Shown one piece after another: positions 1 to 7,389 of a DNA stretch of 41,418 nt. Source of the DNA: an uncultured Erysipelotrichaceae bacterium (GTDB lineage: Bacteria > Bacillota_I > Bacilli_A > Erysipelotrichales > Erysipelotrichaceae). Under the pieces are notes generated by a model. That model saw nothing but the letters and a program-made list of their open reading frames with translations, searched no databases and was not told the DNA's origin. The translations under genes and the position numbers were made by a program. Location: assembly GCA_944327105.1 (NCBI GenBank), contig CALVGN010000032.1, positions 1 through 41,418 on the forward strand, given 5' to 3'. Each line of letters starts with the position of its first letter. The first letter of the stretch is position 1.

Positions 1-127
1 TTCTGCCCTACGATGGGTGATGGCACACCCGTAGCTCGCACTACGACCTAGCAGAAATGTACTGGTCAGCCACAATATGGTGGCGGGGTAGCGAGAATCC
101 CCTGACTTAAGTCATGGGGAGTGTCAA
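1..127 (+). mobile_element. Right end of an IS200/IS605-family element (IS1341/tnpB type)
   Basis: The last 30 bases form the hairpin seen at the right ends of IS605-type elements: CCCC(T)GACTT (99-108) pairs with AAGTC(A)..GGGG (109-119), followed by the terminal GTGTCAA (121-127). These ends are recognised as single-stranded hairpins by a TnpA HUH transposase. The tnpB reading frame would lie upstream, outside the window, so only the end is visible. The boundary is placed after TCAA at 127. No left end or tnpA is present here. Confidence rests on hairpin plus terminal sequence, not on a protein. Confidence 0.7.
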
Positions 128-145
128 CAAAAAGCCTTCAAAAAA
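1..145 (+). ncRNA. 3' part of a TnpB-associated omega RNA (reRNA), with guide running into flanking DNA
   Basis: The region is densely structured. TTCTGC (1-6) pairs with GCAGAA (51-56) and encloses CTACG..TGGGTG pairing with CACCCGTAG (to about 34). GCCAC (69-73) pairs with GTGGC (80-84), and the element-end hairpin (99-119) follows. In IS605/TnpB systems the omega RNA scaffold overlaps the right end, and its guide is the roughly 16 bases just outside the element, here from about 128. The 5' limit is outside the window and the guide length is inferred. Confidence 0.6.
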
Positions 146-204
146 CAAGAATAGAAATAATGTGATGCAACGGATTGTTACCGTTACTTTTTCATGGTCA
201 TCTT

Positions 205-236
205 TTGCCCTACTCATATGGCGGTTAGGGTACAAT
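205..236 (+). promoter_or_regulatory. Weak candidate promoter of the P-loop kinase gene
   Basis: A -10-like TACAAT lies at 231-236, 26 bases before the start codon. TTGCCC at 205-210 is the best upstream hexamer, but the 20-base spacing is too long for a good -35, so this rests on the -10 box alone. Nothing else is recognisable between the IS end at 127 and the gene. Confidence 0.3.
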
Positions 237-262
237 AATAGATACAAGGCAAGAAACCAACC

Positions 263-1012
263 ATGAATAAATCCATACAAACCATCACATTCACCATTAC
301 TGGGCAACCCGTCAGCGCCCAATTCAACGAAACTAAAAATAAAACGATCTGGTATCCTTTGTTGAATCATTGGAAACAGTTATTTACCGCGAAACAACAC
401 CGCATCATCGTCTACCTGGCTGCACCTCCGGGTGCAGGAAAAAGCACCTTAGCTGCTTATCTGGAATATCTGTCCAAAACGATACCGGATTATCCCAAAC
501 TCCAAGTATTACCCATGGATGGTTTTCACCATACCAATGCTTATCTCAACGCACATACCACGATCAAGGATGGTCAAACCATCGCCTTAAAGTCGATCAA
601 AGGCGCTCCGGAAACCTTTGATGTTGCCAATCTATCAACTCATATCCGATCTTTATCTGATGATCATCCCCTAAAGTGGCCCATCTATGATCGAACCCTC
701 CACGATCCCATCGATGATGCCATCCTCATCGATGGCGAGATCCTGTTGATCGAAGGCAATTATCTCTTGCTTGACTCTTCTCCTTGGAGTGATCTATATC
801 CCTATACCGATGACACCCTGTTTATTCAAGCGGATCCTGAGCAACTCAAAGGCCGTCTGATCAACCGTAAAGCCAAAAGCATGCATTATCGCCAGGCGGT
901 TCGATTTTATCAAGATTCAGATCGCATCAATGTCATGACGGTACTTCAACACTCTCGAGCTGCCCGCATCACACTTCGTCTTGAAGCCGATAACGATTAT
1001 ACGATGGTTTAA
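263..1012 (+). CDS. P-loop nucleoside/sugar kinase family protein (uridine kinase / FrcK-YggC-like)
   Basis: A 249-residue cytoplasmic kinase of the uridine kinase/pantothenate kinase-like P-loop superfamily. The Walker A motif APPGAGKST is at about residues 54-62, the DGFHH substrate-region motif at 86-90, and KGAPETFD at 113-120. The last is characteristic of the FrcK/YggC subgroup sometimes annotated as fructose-transport kinase. LLIEGNYLLL (161-170) is the Walker-B-like strand. The true substrate cannot be read from sequence. The start codon is preceded only by a weak AAGG (246-249). The stop codon lies inside an ATGGTTTAACCAT palindrome (1004-1016), and two more palindrome copies are inside the gene (519-532 and 570-582). 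It sits alone between an IS end and the metG leader. Confidence 0.8.
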   Translation: MNKSIQTITFTITGQPVSAQFNETKNKTIWYPLLNHWKQLFTAKQHRIIVYLAAPPGAGKSTLAAYLEYLSKTIPDYPKLQVLPMDGFHHTNAYLNAHTTIKDGQTIALKSIKGAPETFDVANLSTHIRSLSDDHPLKWPIYDRTLHDPIDDAILIDGEILLIEGNYLLLDSSPWSDLYPYTDDTLFIQADPEQLKGRLINRKAKSMHYRQAVRFYQDSDRINVMTVLQHSRAARITLRLEADNDYTMV

Positions 1013-1033
1013 CCATCAAAGCTGTGATAGAAT
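1004..1033 (+). promoter_or_regulatory. Candidate promoter of the metG T-box leader, palindrome in the -35 region
   Basis: TAGAAT (1028-1033) is preceded by TGA, giving an extended -10. The ATGGTTTAACCAT palindrome (1004-1016) occupies the place where a -35 box would be, and no consensus -35 is visible. The expected RNA start near 1040 matches the beginning of the T-box fold. Confidence 0.45.
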
Positions 1034-1039
1034 CTTAAC

Positions 1040-1260
1040 TGCGTTGAAGCAATGAGTAGAGATGGTCGAACCATAAGAGAGTCCGTGGTTGGTGAAAACG
1101 GATGGTCTTCCCATCATCGAACATGGTTGCGGAGCATTTCATCGAAGGATGAACGCCTCACCCCCGTTAAAAGGTCAATCAAGCGTACTGGTTCAACCAG
1201 TAAACCAGGATGGTACCGCGGTTCTTCAATCGTTCCTGAACAGTGTTCAGGAACGTTTTT
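1040..1260 (+). promoter_or_regulatory. T-box riboswitch, methionine-specific, with attenuator
   Basis: Stem I carries the conserved AGAGAG/GTGGTTGGTG elements (1076-1094), and a specifier ATG sits at 1123-1125 in the loop GAACATGG. The T-box core GGTACCGCGG (1212-1221) would pair with an uncharged tRNA acceptor end. It is followed by a terminator: CGTTCCTGAA (1231-1240) pairs with TTCAGGAACG (1246-1255), then five T. The specifier fits methionine and the downstream metG. The leader also contains ATGGTCGAACCAT (1062-1074) and the related ACTGGTTCAACCAGT (1187-1201). Uncharged tRNA-Met should promote read-through. Confidence 0.92.
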
Positions 1261-1297
1261 ATATGATTCAACCATATTTAAAGAAAGGAGTCACCCC

Positions 1298-3232
1298 ATG
1301 AGCAAGAAACCCTATTACATTACCACCGCCATTGCCTATACCTCCGGCAAACCCCACATCGGCAATACCTATGAAATCGTATTGACCGATGCCATCGCCC
1401 GCTTTAAACGCGAGGAAGGCTACGATGTCCGTTTCATGACCGGAACGGATGAACATGGTCAAAAAATCGAAGAAAAAGCCAAAGAAAATGGTGTCGATCC
1501 CCAAACCTATGTCGATGGTGTGGCCAAGACCATCAAAGCCAATTACGATCAGATGAATGTCTCCTATGATAAATTCATCCGCACCACCGATCCCGACCAC
1601 GTCAAACAAGTGCAGAAAATCTTTAAAAAGCTTTATGCGCAAGGCGATATTTACAAAGGCGAATACGAAGGATGGTATTGCACCCCATGCGAATCCTTCT
1701 GGACGGATTCCCAATTGAAAGATGGCTGTTGTCCAGATTGTGGCCGCCCGGTCAAAAAAGCCAAGGAAGAAGCCTATTTCTTCAATATGCAAAAATATGC
1801 ACCGCGTTTGATCGAATACATTGAAGCGCATCCGGAATTCATTCAACCGGAATCCCGTAAAAACGAAATGCTCAACAACTTCCTCAAACCGGGATTGCAG
1901 GATTTGTGTGTATCCCGCACCAGTTTTTCCTGGGGCGTACCAGTGGATTTTGATCCCAAACATGTCATTTACGTGTGGATCGATGCCTTAAGCAACTACA
2001 TCACCGGCCTTGGCTATGATGTGGATGGGAATAATGATCCCTTATTTGACAAATACTGGCCGGCGGATGTGCACATCATCGGTAAAGACATCTTACGTTT
2101 CCATACCATTTACTGGCCGATCATGCTGATGGCACTGGGATTGCCGTTACCCAAACAGATCTTCGGTCATCCGTGGTTATTGGTCGGCAATGATAAGATG
2201 AGCAAATCCAAAGGCAATGTCATTTATGCCGACGATCTGATCCATTATTTCGGAGTGGATGCCACACGTTATTTTGTCTTGCATGAAATGCCCTTTGCCC
2301 AAGATGGTACGATCACATGGGAATTGATGATCGAACGCGTCAATTCCGATCTGGCCAATATTTTGGGTAATCTGGTCAGCCGTACACTGGCGATGAGCAA
2401 TAAATATTTTGGTGGGACCATCGAAAACCCAAATGTCAGTGAACCATTGGATGATGAATTGATCGCATTGACCAATTCCGCTGCACAACGTGTCCAAGAA
2501 AAAATGGACCAGTTGCGTGTTGGTGATGCCATCGATGAAATCTTTGTTTTGTTACGTCGTTGCAACAAATACATTGATGAAACCACCCCATGGGTACTGG
2601 CCAAGGATGAATCCTTAAAACCACGACTGGCCACCGTGATCTATAACCTGTTGGATGCCATTCGTGTATCCGCCATTTTGTTGCGCTCATTCTTACCGCA
2701 AACCAGTGAAAAGATCTTGAAATCACTGAATACTGAAAAAACTACATTTGAAGATTGCACAGCTGGCGTATTGGAATGCGGCATCCAGATCGCACCAAAA
2801 AGCGAAAATCTGTTCAACCGCATCGATGCAGCAAAAATGTTGGAAACCATCCACAACGAATTGCAATCCAGTACCATTTTGGAAGAATCGCCAAAAGTGG
2901 AACACAAACCCGAAATTACCATCGACGATTTCGCCAAAGTGGAATTGACCGTCGGTCAGGTGGTTGCCTGTGAAAAACATCCAAAAGCCGATAAACTTTT
3001 AGTTTCTCAAATCGATATCGGTCATGGAGAAACCCGGCAGATCGTCAGCGGGATCGCCACCCATATCCGACCAGAAGATTTTGTCGGTAAAAAAGTGGTG
3101 GTCGTGACCAACCTGAAGCAGGCAAACCTGCGAGGTGTCAAATCGGAAGGCATGATCTTAGCCGGTGAGAATGATACGACCCTTGAAGTGTTGTCGATCA
3201 ATGCTTTGCAACCTGGCGATATCGTTCACTAA
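1298..3232 (+). CDS. metG: Methionyl-tRNA synthetase
   Basis: A 644-residue class I aminoacyl-tRNA synthetase that charges tRNA-Met. The HIGH-type motif is HIGN at residues 20-23. A zinc knuckle with Cys at about 128, 131, 145 and 148 follows, and KMSKS occurs in NDKMSKSKGN near residue 300. The C-terminal 110 residues are an OB-fold tRNA-binding domain (HPKADKLLVSQIDIG, then VVVVTNLKQANLRGVKSEGM), as in dimeric MetG. I chose the ATG at 1298 because AAAGGAG (1284-1290) precedes it. The reading frame is open upstream, but that part is T-box RNA, not protein. Regulation is by the T-box at 1040-1260. The gene contains no copy of the window's palindrome. Confidence 0.97.
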   Translation: MSKKPYYITTAIAYTSGKPHIGNTYEIVLTDAIARFKREEGYDVRFMTGTDEHGQKIEEKAKENGVDPQTYVDGVAKTIKANYDQMNVSYDKFIRTTDPDHVKQVQKIFKKLYAQGDIYKGEYEGWYCTPCESFWTDSQLKDGCCPDCGRPVKKAKEEAYFFNMQKYAPRLIEYIEAHPEFIQPESRKNEMLNNFLKPGLQDLCVSRTSFSWGVPVDFDPKHVIYVWIDALSNYITGLGYDVDGNNDPLFDKYWPADVHIIGKDILRFHTIYWPIMLMALGLPLPKQIFGHPWLLVGNDKMSKSKGNVIYADDLIHYFGVDATRYFVLHEMPFAQDGTITWELMIERVNSDLANILGNLVSRTLAMSNKYFGGTIENPNVSEPLDDELIALTNSAAQRVQEKMDQLRVGDAIDEIFVLLRRCNKYIDETTPWVLAKDESLKPRLATVIYNLLDAIRVSAILLRSFLPQTSEKILKSLNTEKTTFEDCTAGVLECGIQIAPKSENLFNRIDAAKMLETIHNELQSSTILEESPKVEHKPEITIDDFAKVELTVGQVVACEKHPKADKLLVSQIDIGHGETRQIVSGIATHIRPEDFVGKKVVVVTNLKQANLRGVKSEGMILAGENDTTLEVLSINALQPGDIVH

Positions 3233-3254
3233 ACCAATATCATTGCAAGATAAC

Positions 3255-3301
3255 AAAAGCGACCCAACGCACCAACAAAATGAAGCGTAGGGTCGCTTTT
3301 T
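3255..3301 (+). terminator. Rho-independent terminator of metG
   Basis: AAAAGCGACCC (3255-3265) pairs with GGGTCGCTTTT (3290-3300) around a 24-base loop, and the T-rich end follows. It is 22 bases after the metG stop codon. Confidence 0.85.
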
Positions 3302-3314
3302 CAAACCGCATACA

Positions 3315-3344
3315 TAAAATAAAAAGGAATCATAAAAGATTCCT
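3315..3344 (-). terminator. Candidate terminator downstream of the HAD gene (minus strand)
   Basis: AGGAATC (3325-3331) pairs with GATTCCT (3338-3344). On the minus strand the hairpin is followed by TTTTTATTTTATG. It lies 160 bases past the stop of the minus-strand HAD gene. The intervening 3345-3506 holds nothing else I can support. Confidence 0.55.
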
Positions 3345-3506
3345 CAAGCAAGCACCCGCCAATCAATTTCCGTTTAACGACGCGTCGCAACCGTCACTTG
3401 TCAAACGATAAAAGGATACTTGAAGGTCTTAACCATAATGGGGACAATCTTCCCTTATCGTATCTACAACATATCTCGGAGTAGATCTGACTCATCCAAT
3501 GAATAT

Positions 3507-4280
3507 TCATTCCAACACGATCAGCTTTTGATCGATCAGATATTGGATGGCTTTACCCACACCATCATGGTTATTGTCATCACTGATATGATCGGCATGG
3601 GGAAGCAAAATGGGATCGGCATTGCCCATGGCAATGCCATAGGCGGCCATATCCAGCATCTGGATATCGTTTTCGCCGTCACCGATGGCACATAAGTGTG
3701 CATTGGTCAAACCAAGACGATCCAATACCAGTTGCAATCCTTTGGCTTTGGATAAACCCATCGCCACACATTCAATGGACACTTTATCGCGAGTGATGGC
3801 CATGGTTTGATTAAATGATTCCGGGATCAATGCTCTGATGCGATCGACTTCCTGCTTATCCCCGATGGCACCGATCTTATAGATCGGATGTTGATCCAAA
3901 AAGTTGGATAAATCAACCACCGTGTTGAGCGGAATGATCCGATCATTGGTATAAATGGTCACTTCCAAGGATTGGGTGGTTGCAACCAAAAATTCGATCA
4001 ACGCTTTCCCGATCGATACTTCAATGGGAGAAGAATCGAGTACATGACCATTGCCATCGATGATATAACCACCGTTATAAGCAACGGTATATTGGTTGTC
4101 ACCATGCAATCCCAATTGATCGATATACGTATTCAAACTGCCCATGCCTCTGGCAGATGATAAGATGACATGCACATTGGATTTGATGGTATCGATCATG
4201 GTTTGGTTATAATCCGATATGGTTTTACCATCATTGAGCATGGTGCCATCCATATCAATGGCAATCGCTTTGATATTCAT
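3507..4280 (-). CDS. Cof-type HAD-superfamily phosphatase
   Basis: A 257-residue haloacid-dehalogenase phosphatase of the Cof subfamily (IIB). Motif I is DMDGT near residue 9 with the nucleophilic Asp. A Ser-Ala-Arg motif II follows at about 42, then a central cap domain, and motif IV GDGENDIQML near residue 215 supplies the Mg-binding acids. Relatives dephosphorylate small sugar phosphates, flavin or pyridoxal phosphates; specificity is not readable. AAGGAGAG stands 5-6 bases before the ATG. One ATGGTTTTACCAT copy (4219-4231) lies near the 5' end. Two other Cof-type HADs are in this window (17363 and 30815). Confidence 0.88.
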   Translation of the reverse strand: MNIKAIAIDMDGTMLNDGKTISDYNQTMIDTIKSNVHVILSSARGMGSLNTYIDQLGLHGDNQYTVAYNGGYIIDGNGHVLDSSPIEVSIGKALIEFLVATTQSLEVTIYTNDRIIPLNTVVDLSNFLDQHPIYKIGAIGDKQEVDRIRALIPESFNQTMAITRDKVSIECVAMGLSKAKGLQLVLDRLGLTNAHLCAIGDGENDIQMLDMAAYGIAMGNADPILLPHADHISDDNNHDGVGKAIQYLIDQKLIVLE

Positions 4281-4296
4281 GATCTCTCCTTACCAC

Positions 4297-4327
4297 TTAA
4301 AACCACCTTCACAACGTGAAGGTGGTT
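4297..4327 (-). terminator. Terminator of the Bax-inhibitor/SGNH operon
   Basis: AACCACCTTCAC (4301-4312) and GTGAAGGTGGTT (4316-4327) form a 12-bp stem with a 3-base loop. On the minus strand a short TTTT follows. It overlaps the ribosome-binding region of the downstream HAD gene, so read-through may matter. Confidence 0.75.
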
Positions 4328-4330
4328 TCA

Positions 4331-5104
4331 TTATTCCATATTTTCACGAATCAACCAATCATAAACTGCCGAAGCGATATAGCGCTTGCCCACGATATTG
4401 GGATGGATCCCATCCCCGTCATACCAGTCAAAATGACCATCGGTCAATGTATGTAGATCGATCATGGTCAAACCATATTCATCGGCCAATGATTCGATCA
4501 CATCATTGACATCATCGACATATTCGACCTGGATATCATAGTGCGCGATCCCATCGTGATCAGTGGTCGTATCAAAGACGTTGATGATCTTTCCAATCGC
4601 GATCTTCGCCATTGGGTAAGCGTGCTGATACTGTTCGATCAGATACGCATAATCATCATGAAACGGGTTAACACCATCCCATGTGGTGGTATTGGTATCA
4701 TTGGTACCAAACATGATCATGATGTAATCCGCATGATCATGCAACAATGAATCCGCATATGCATCCGTGGCAGTGTATGGTGTCACAGAATCCACAGTAA
4801 CGGTCGTACCGGAAACGCCATGGTTGTAGACCACCATGGAATCTTCCAATAACTGGGATAACAATGATGGATAATTTTCATCCACCAGCCCTTCGGTGAT
4901 CGAATCACCGATGCATAATACGACCATCCCTTCATCCATGTAACGATACGATGGCGTAATGGTTGGATCAGGTGTGGGTGGTTCAATGGAAGGGATACTG
5001 GTTTCAACCATACTGGTTACATCTGGTTCGACCACTTCCGCTTCATGCACCATATCACACCCGCTCAATCCCAAAACCAACACCATCCCGATCATCGGTT
5101 TCAC
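4331..5104 (-). CDS. SGNH/GDSL-family hydrolase lipoprotein
   Basis: A 257-residue exported lipoprotein. A short hydrophobic signal ends in the lipobox LSGC (Cys about residue 16), followed by a Pro/Thr/Ser-rich linker. Block I is GDSITEG near residue 67 with the catalytic Ser, block III is GTND, and block V is DGIHPN with the catalytic Asp and His. Such proteins deacetylate or de-esterify carbohydrates or lipids at the cell surface. The start is a GTG sharing one base with the TAG stop of the upstream gene (TAGTG). No clear ribosome binding site is present, so translation is probably coupled; ATG codons 3 and 6 residues further in are alternatives. Confidence 0.82.
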   Translation of the reverse strand: MKPMIGMVLVLGLSGCDMVHEAEVVEPDVTSMVETSIPSIEPPTPDPTITPSYRYMDEGMVVLCIGDSITEGLVDENYPSLLSQLLEDSMVVYNHGVSGTTVTVDSVTPYTATDAYADSLLHDHADYIMIMFGTNDTNTTTWDGVNPFHDDYAYLIEQYQHAYPMAKIAIGKIINVFDTTTDHDGIAHYDIQVEYVDDVNDVIESLADEYGLTMIDLHTLTDGHFDWYDGDGIHPNIVGKRYIASAVYDWLIRENME

Positions 5105-5817
5105 TAGTTATCGTTATGGTTGCCGAAAATCGCTAGGATCCGCAAGAACAGATTGATGAAGTCCAGATACAGACCGAATGCCGCATATGTCGAGAAGTTG
5201 GTGATCATCCGGGTATCCGCCGTGGATGCCACATAGAAACGTTTCAGATTCTGTGCATCCCAGGCGGTAATGAAAACAAACAGGATCACGACCAGATAGT
5301 TGTAGATGTTATTGAACAATGCATTGTGGACAAAGATGGAGACCACACCGACAATGGCCAATGTCATCAAACCGGCCACCATGATACCAGAAAATCGAGA
5401 GATGTCGATTTTCGTGGTCATACCGATCACACACAGATTGACAAACAAGATCGCACAGAAACCTAATGCCATGAAAATGGTGGCGATATCAAACACCAAT
5501 GGTAAAACACTGAGTGTCACACCCGTTAAGGCACTGTATAAATAGAAACAGACAATGGCAGTGGTCTTGCTCATATGGGTCAATCGGGCTGAGAAGAAAA
5601 TGGCGATACCCAACTGTGCCAATAAAAGCACCATGGATCCCCATCCGCCGATCAGATTCCAGATGAAGCCACCATTGACCAGATTGACAAAACCAAAGAA
5701 TGCAACGGCTGCGGTCACAACCAGACCCAATGCCATGCGCAGATATGTTTTGACGTAGAAGGAACGATAGCTTTCAGCAGATATCATGCCTTCATACATG
5801 GAACGAAATTCACTCAT
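5104..5817 (-). CDS. Bax inhibitor-1/YccA-family membrane protein
   Basis: A 237-residue protein with seven hydrophobic segments and the BI-1 family pattern: a short soluble N-terminus, paired helices, and a C-terminal NLFLRILAIFG segment. Family members (YetJ, YccA) are pH-sensitive calcium leak channels or FtsH modulators. AAGGAGG lies 9 bases before the ATG at 5817. The upstream in-frame ATG at 5826 directly abuts that site and was rejected. It is followed by, and overlaps by one base, the SGNH lipoprotein gene. Confidence 0.88.
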   Translation of the reverse strand: MSEFRSMYEGMISAESYRSFYVKTYLRMALGLVVTAAVAFFGFVNLVNGGFIWNLIGGWGSMVLLLAQLGIAIFFSARLTHMSKTTAIVCFYLYSALTGVTLSVLPLVFDIATIFMALGFCAILFVNLCVIGMTTKIDISRFSGIMVAGLMTLAIVGVVSIFVHNALFNNIYNYLVVILFVFITAWDAQNLKRFYVASTADTRMITNFSTYAAFGLYLDFINLFLRILAIFGNHNDN

Positions 5818-5852
5818 TATAATCATCCTCCTTGTTCAACAGGGTTAGTATC

Positions 5853-5889
5853 ATTATAGCATTGTCCAAGGATTCAATGGTTGAACCAT
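5853..5889 (-). promoter_or_regulatory. Extended -10 promoter for the Bax-inhibitor operon, palindrome at -35
   Basis: On the minus strand TGCTATAAT provides an extended -10 (TATAAT at 5858-5853). ATGGTTGAACCAT (5877-5889) starts 19 bases upstream of the -10, where a -35 box would be. No TTGACA-like box is seen. Confidence 0.6.
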
Positions 5890-5930
5890 GCTTTTATGAA
5901 ACAAAAACATCCTGATGTTACATTATTCCC

Positions 5931-5973
5931 ATGGTTCGACCATATTGATTTATATCTGACATTATGTCAGAAT
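5931..5973 (+). promoter_or_regulatory. Candidate promoter/operator of the ECF S-component gene
   Basis: TTGATT (5945-5950) and CAGAAT (5968-5973) are 17 bases apart. A perfect 17-base palindrome, TCTGACATTATGTCAGA (5955-5971), fills the spacer, the classical repressor position. ATGGTTCGACCAT (5931-5943) lies immediately upstream of the -35. The -10 is weak, so this is a candidate only. Confidence 0.4.
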
Positions 5974-5991
5974 CAAATCAGAGGTACTGAT

Positions 5992-6555
5992 ATGAATTCA
6001 AATCTGAAAAATATGATATTGGCCGCGTTATTTCTGGCAATGGGACTGGTCTTACCATTTTTTACCGGACAGATCCCCGCCATCGGCAATATGTTATTGC
6101 CCATGCACTTACCAGTATTTTTATGTGCATTTATCTGTGGTTGGCCATTGGGTGCATTGGTCGGATTCATTTTGCCACTTTTACGCTATGTCTTATTTGG
6201 CATGCCCATTTTCATGCCCACTGGTTTGGCCATGGCGTTTGAATTAGCCAGTTATGGTTTGATCGGTGGATATCTATACAGTCATGATAAATACCACTGT
6301 GTCATTGCGTTATATAAATCCATGATCATTGCCATGGTGGGTGGTCGAATCATCTGGGGTATGGTCCAAACCATCTTATTGAGTACTCAAGGCAATCCAT
6401 TTACATTAATGGCCTGGATCAGCGGTGGTTTTATCAATGCCATTCCCGGTATCATCTTACAGTTGATCTTGATCCCATCCATTATGGTCGCTTTGAATAA
6501 AACCGGACTGGTGGAATTCAAAAAACGCAATACCAATGTACGGTATGGAGAATGA
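5992..6555 (+). CDS. ECF transporter S component (substrate-binding membrane subunit)
   Basis: A 187-residue, six-helix integral membrane protein resembling vitamin-type ECF S components. Signatures are the N-terminal LKNMILAALFLAMGLVLPF and LGALVGFILPLLR. It would pair with a shared EcfA/A'/T module encoded elsewhere; substrate unknown (vitamin or metabolite). The ATG at 5992 follows GAGG (5981-5984). The frame runs back to a TTG at 5881, but that upstream stretch includes the palindrome and candidate promoter and has no ribosome binding site. One ATGGTCCAAACCAT copy is inside (6361-6374). Confidence 0.78.
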   Translation: MNSNLKNMILAALFLAMGLVLPFFTGQIPAIGNMLLPMHLPVFLCAFICGWPLGALVGFILPLLRYVLFGMPIFMPTGLAMAFELASYGLIGGYLYSHDKYHCVIALYKSMIIAMVGGRIIWGMVQTILLSTQGNPFTLMAWISGGFINAIPGIILQLILIPSIMVALNKTGLVEFKKRNTNVRYGE

Positions 6556-6575
6556 TCCATATCATCGATCATCAC

Positions 6576-6612
6576 AAAGACCTGCTTCTTTATGGAGAAG
6601 CAGGTCTTTTTA
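6576..6612 (+). terminator. Strong terminator of the ECF S-component gene
   Basis: AAAGACCTGCTTCT (6576-6589) pairs with AGAAGCAGGTCTTT (6596-6609), followed by TT. It can partly serve the convergent tcdA operon. An ATGGTTTGAACCAT copy (6612-6625) follows directly. Confidence 0.88.
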
Positions 6613-6642
6613 TGGTTTGAACCATGATTCATTCAATCAAGA

Positions 6643-7389
6643 TCAATCGATTTCCAACCCTCTGCGATTCAGTTCTTCGGCATCCAAACGCACCACGGGA
6701 TGGCCCACATGGGAAGCGATCAGATCATTGACACACACATTGGCAGCCAATAACCCGGCAACTCCGGGAACAAAGATCATACTGGGTAAGGGTTGTCCGT
6801 TAGTGACACCACTTGCGGGTTGTGTACTGTAGATCACTTTAGTTTTTAACGGGATCCCCGCATTGCGACAGGCAATGCGGACCTGTTTGGCTAATGGATC
6901 TTGTTGTGTATTGCTTAATTTGGTCACACCAAGGGCCAATGGATCGGTTTTACGTGCAGTGCCCATGATGGATAATTCCATGACGCCATGGCTTTGACAA
7001 TACCCCATCAGTTCCACTTTGGCTTTGACATCATCCATGCAATCCAATACATAATCCACTGGGTATTTATCCATGATAGATAAATCGAATTTCTGGTTTT
7101 CACCATACACTTTGCACTGTGGGTTGATGGTGTGGATACGATCGATAAACGCTTCGACCTTGGTTTGACCAATGCATTCCATGGTAGCAATGATCTGTCG
7201 ATTCAGATTGCTTTCTTCGATCGTATCATAATCCACTAATATCAATTTTCCGATACCACTTCGAACCAAGGCTTCCGTGGCAAAACCACCAACACCCCCT
7301 AATCCGACTACCATTACAGTTTTACCCGATAATAATTTGATATTTTCTTCACCGATCAGCAATGCGCTGCGGCTTGTTGCAACCACCAT
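6643..7389 (-). CDS. tcdA: tRNA threonylcarbamoyladenosine dehydratase (TcdA/CsdL, ThiF/E1-like)
   Basis: A 248-residue E1-like adenylating enzyme that cyclises t6A37 of tRNA to ct6A using ATP. It shows the Rossmann GLGGVGGFATEAL motif (residues about 30-42), the acidic ribose-binding DYDTIEESNLNRQ, and the later DCMDDVKAK segment. The N-terminal SRSALLIGEENIKLL is typical of TcdA. The ATG at 7389 is preceded by GGGAGA. It overlaps the end of miaA by 34 bases, so the two tRNA A37-modification genes are co-expressed after mutS-mutL. Confidence 0.9.
   Translation of the reverse strand: MVVATSRSALLIGEENIKLLSGKTVMVVGLGGVGGFATEALVRSGIGKLILVDYDTIEESNLNRQIIATMECIGQTKVEAFIDRIHTINPQCKVYGENQKFDLSIMDKYPVDYVLDCMDDVKAKVELMGYCQSHGVMELSIMGTARKTDPLALGVTKLSNTQQDPLAKQVRIACRNAGIPLKTKVIYSTQPASGVTNGQPLPSMIFVPGVAGLLAANVCVNDLIASHVGHPVVRLDAEELNRRGLEID

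Noticed and set aside
1187-1201. ACTGGTTCAACCAGT as a separate operator
   Set aside because: It lies inside transcribed T-box RNA, so a role in RNA folding or as a motif variant is likelier.
1052-1297. In-frame extension of metG upstream of 1298
   Set aside because: This stretch is the T-box leader and its terminator; a strong ribosome binding site precedes 1298.
1268-1963. 231-codon minus-strand open frame
   Set aside because: Antisense to metG; composition is typical of a shadow frame.
3420-3695. Plus-strand frame at the end of the HAD gene
   Set aside because: Mostly antisense to the HAD gene and without a ribosome binding site.
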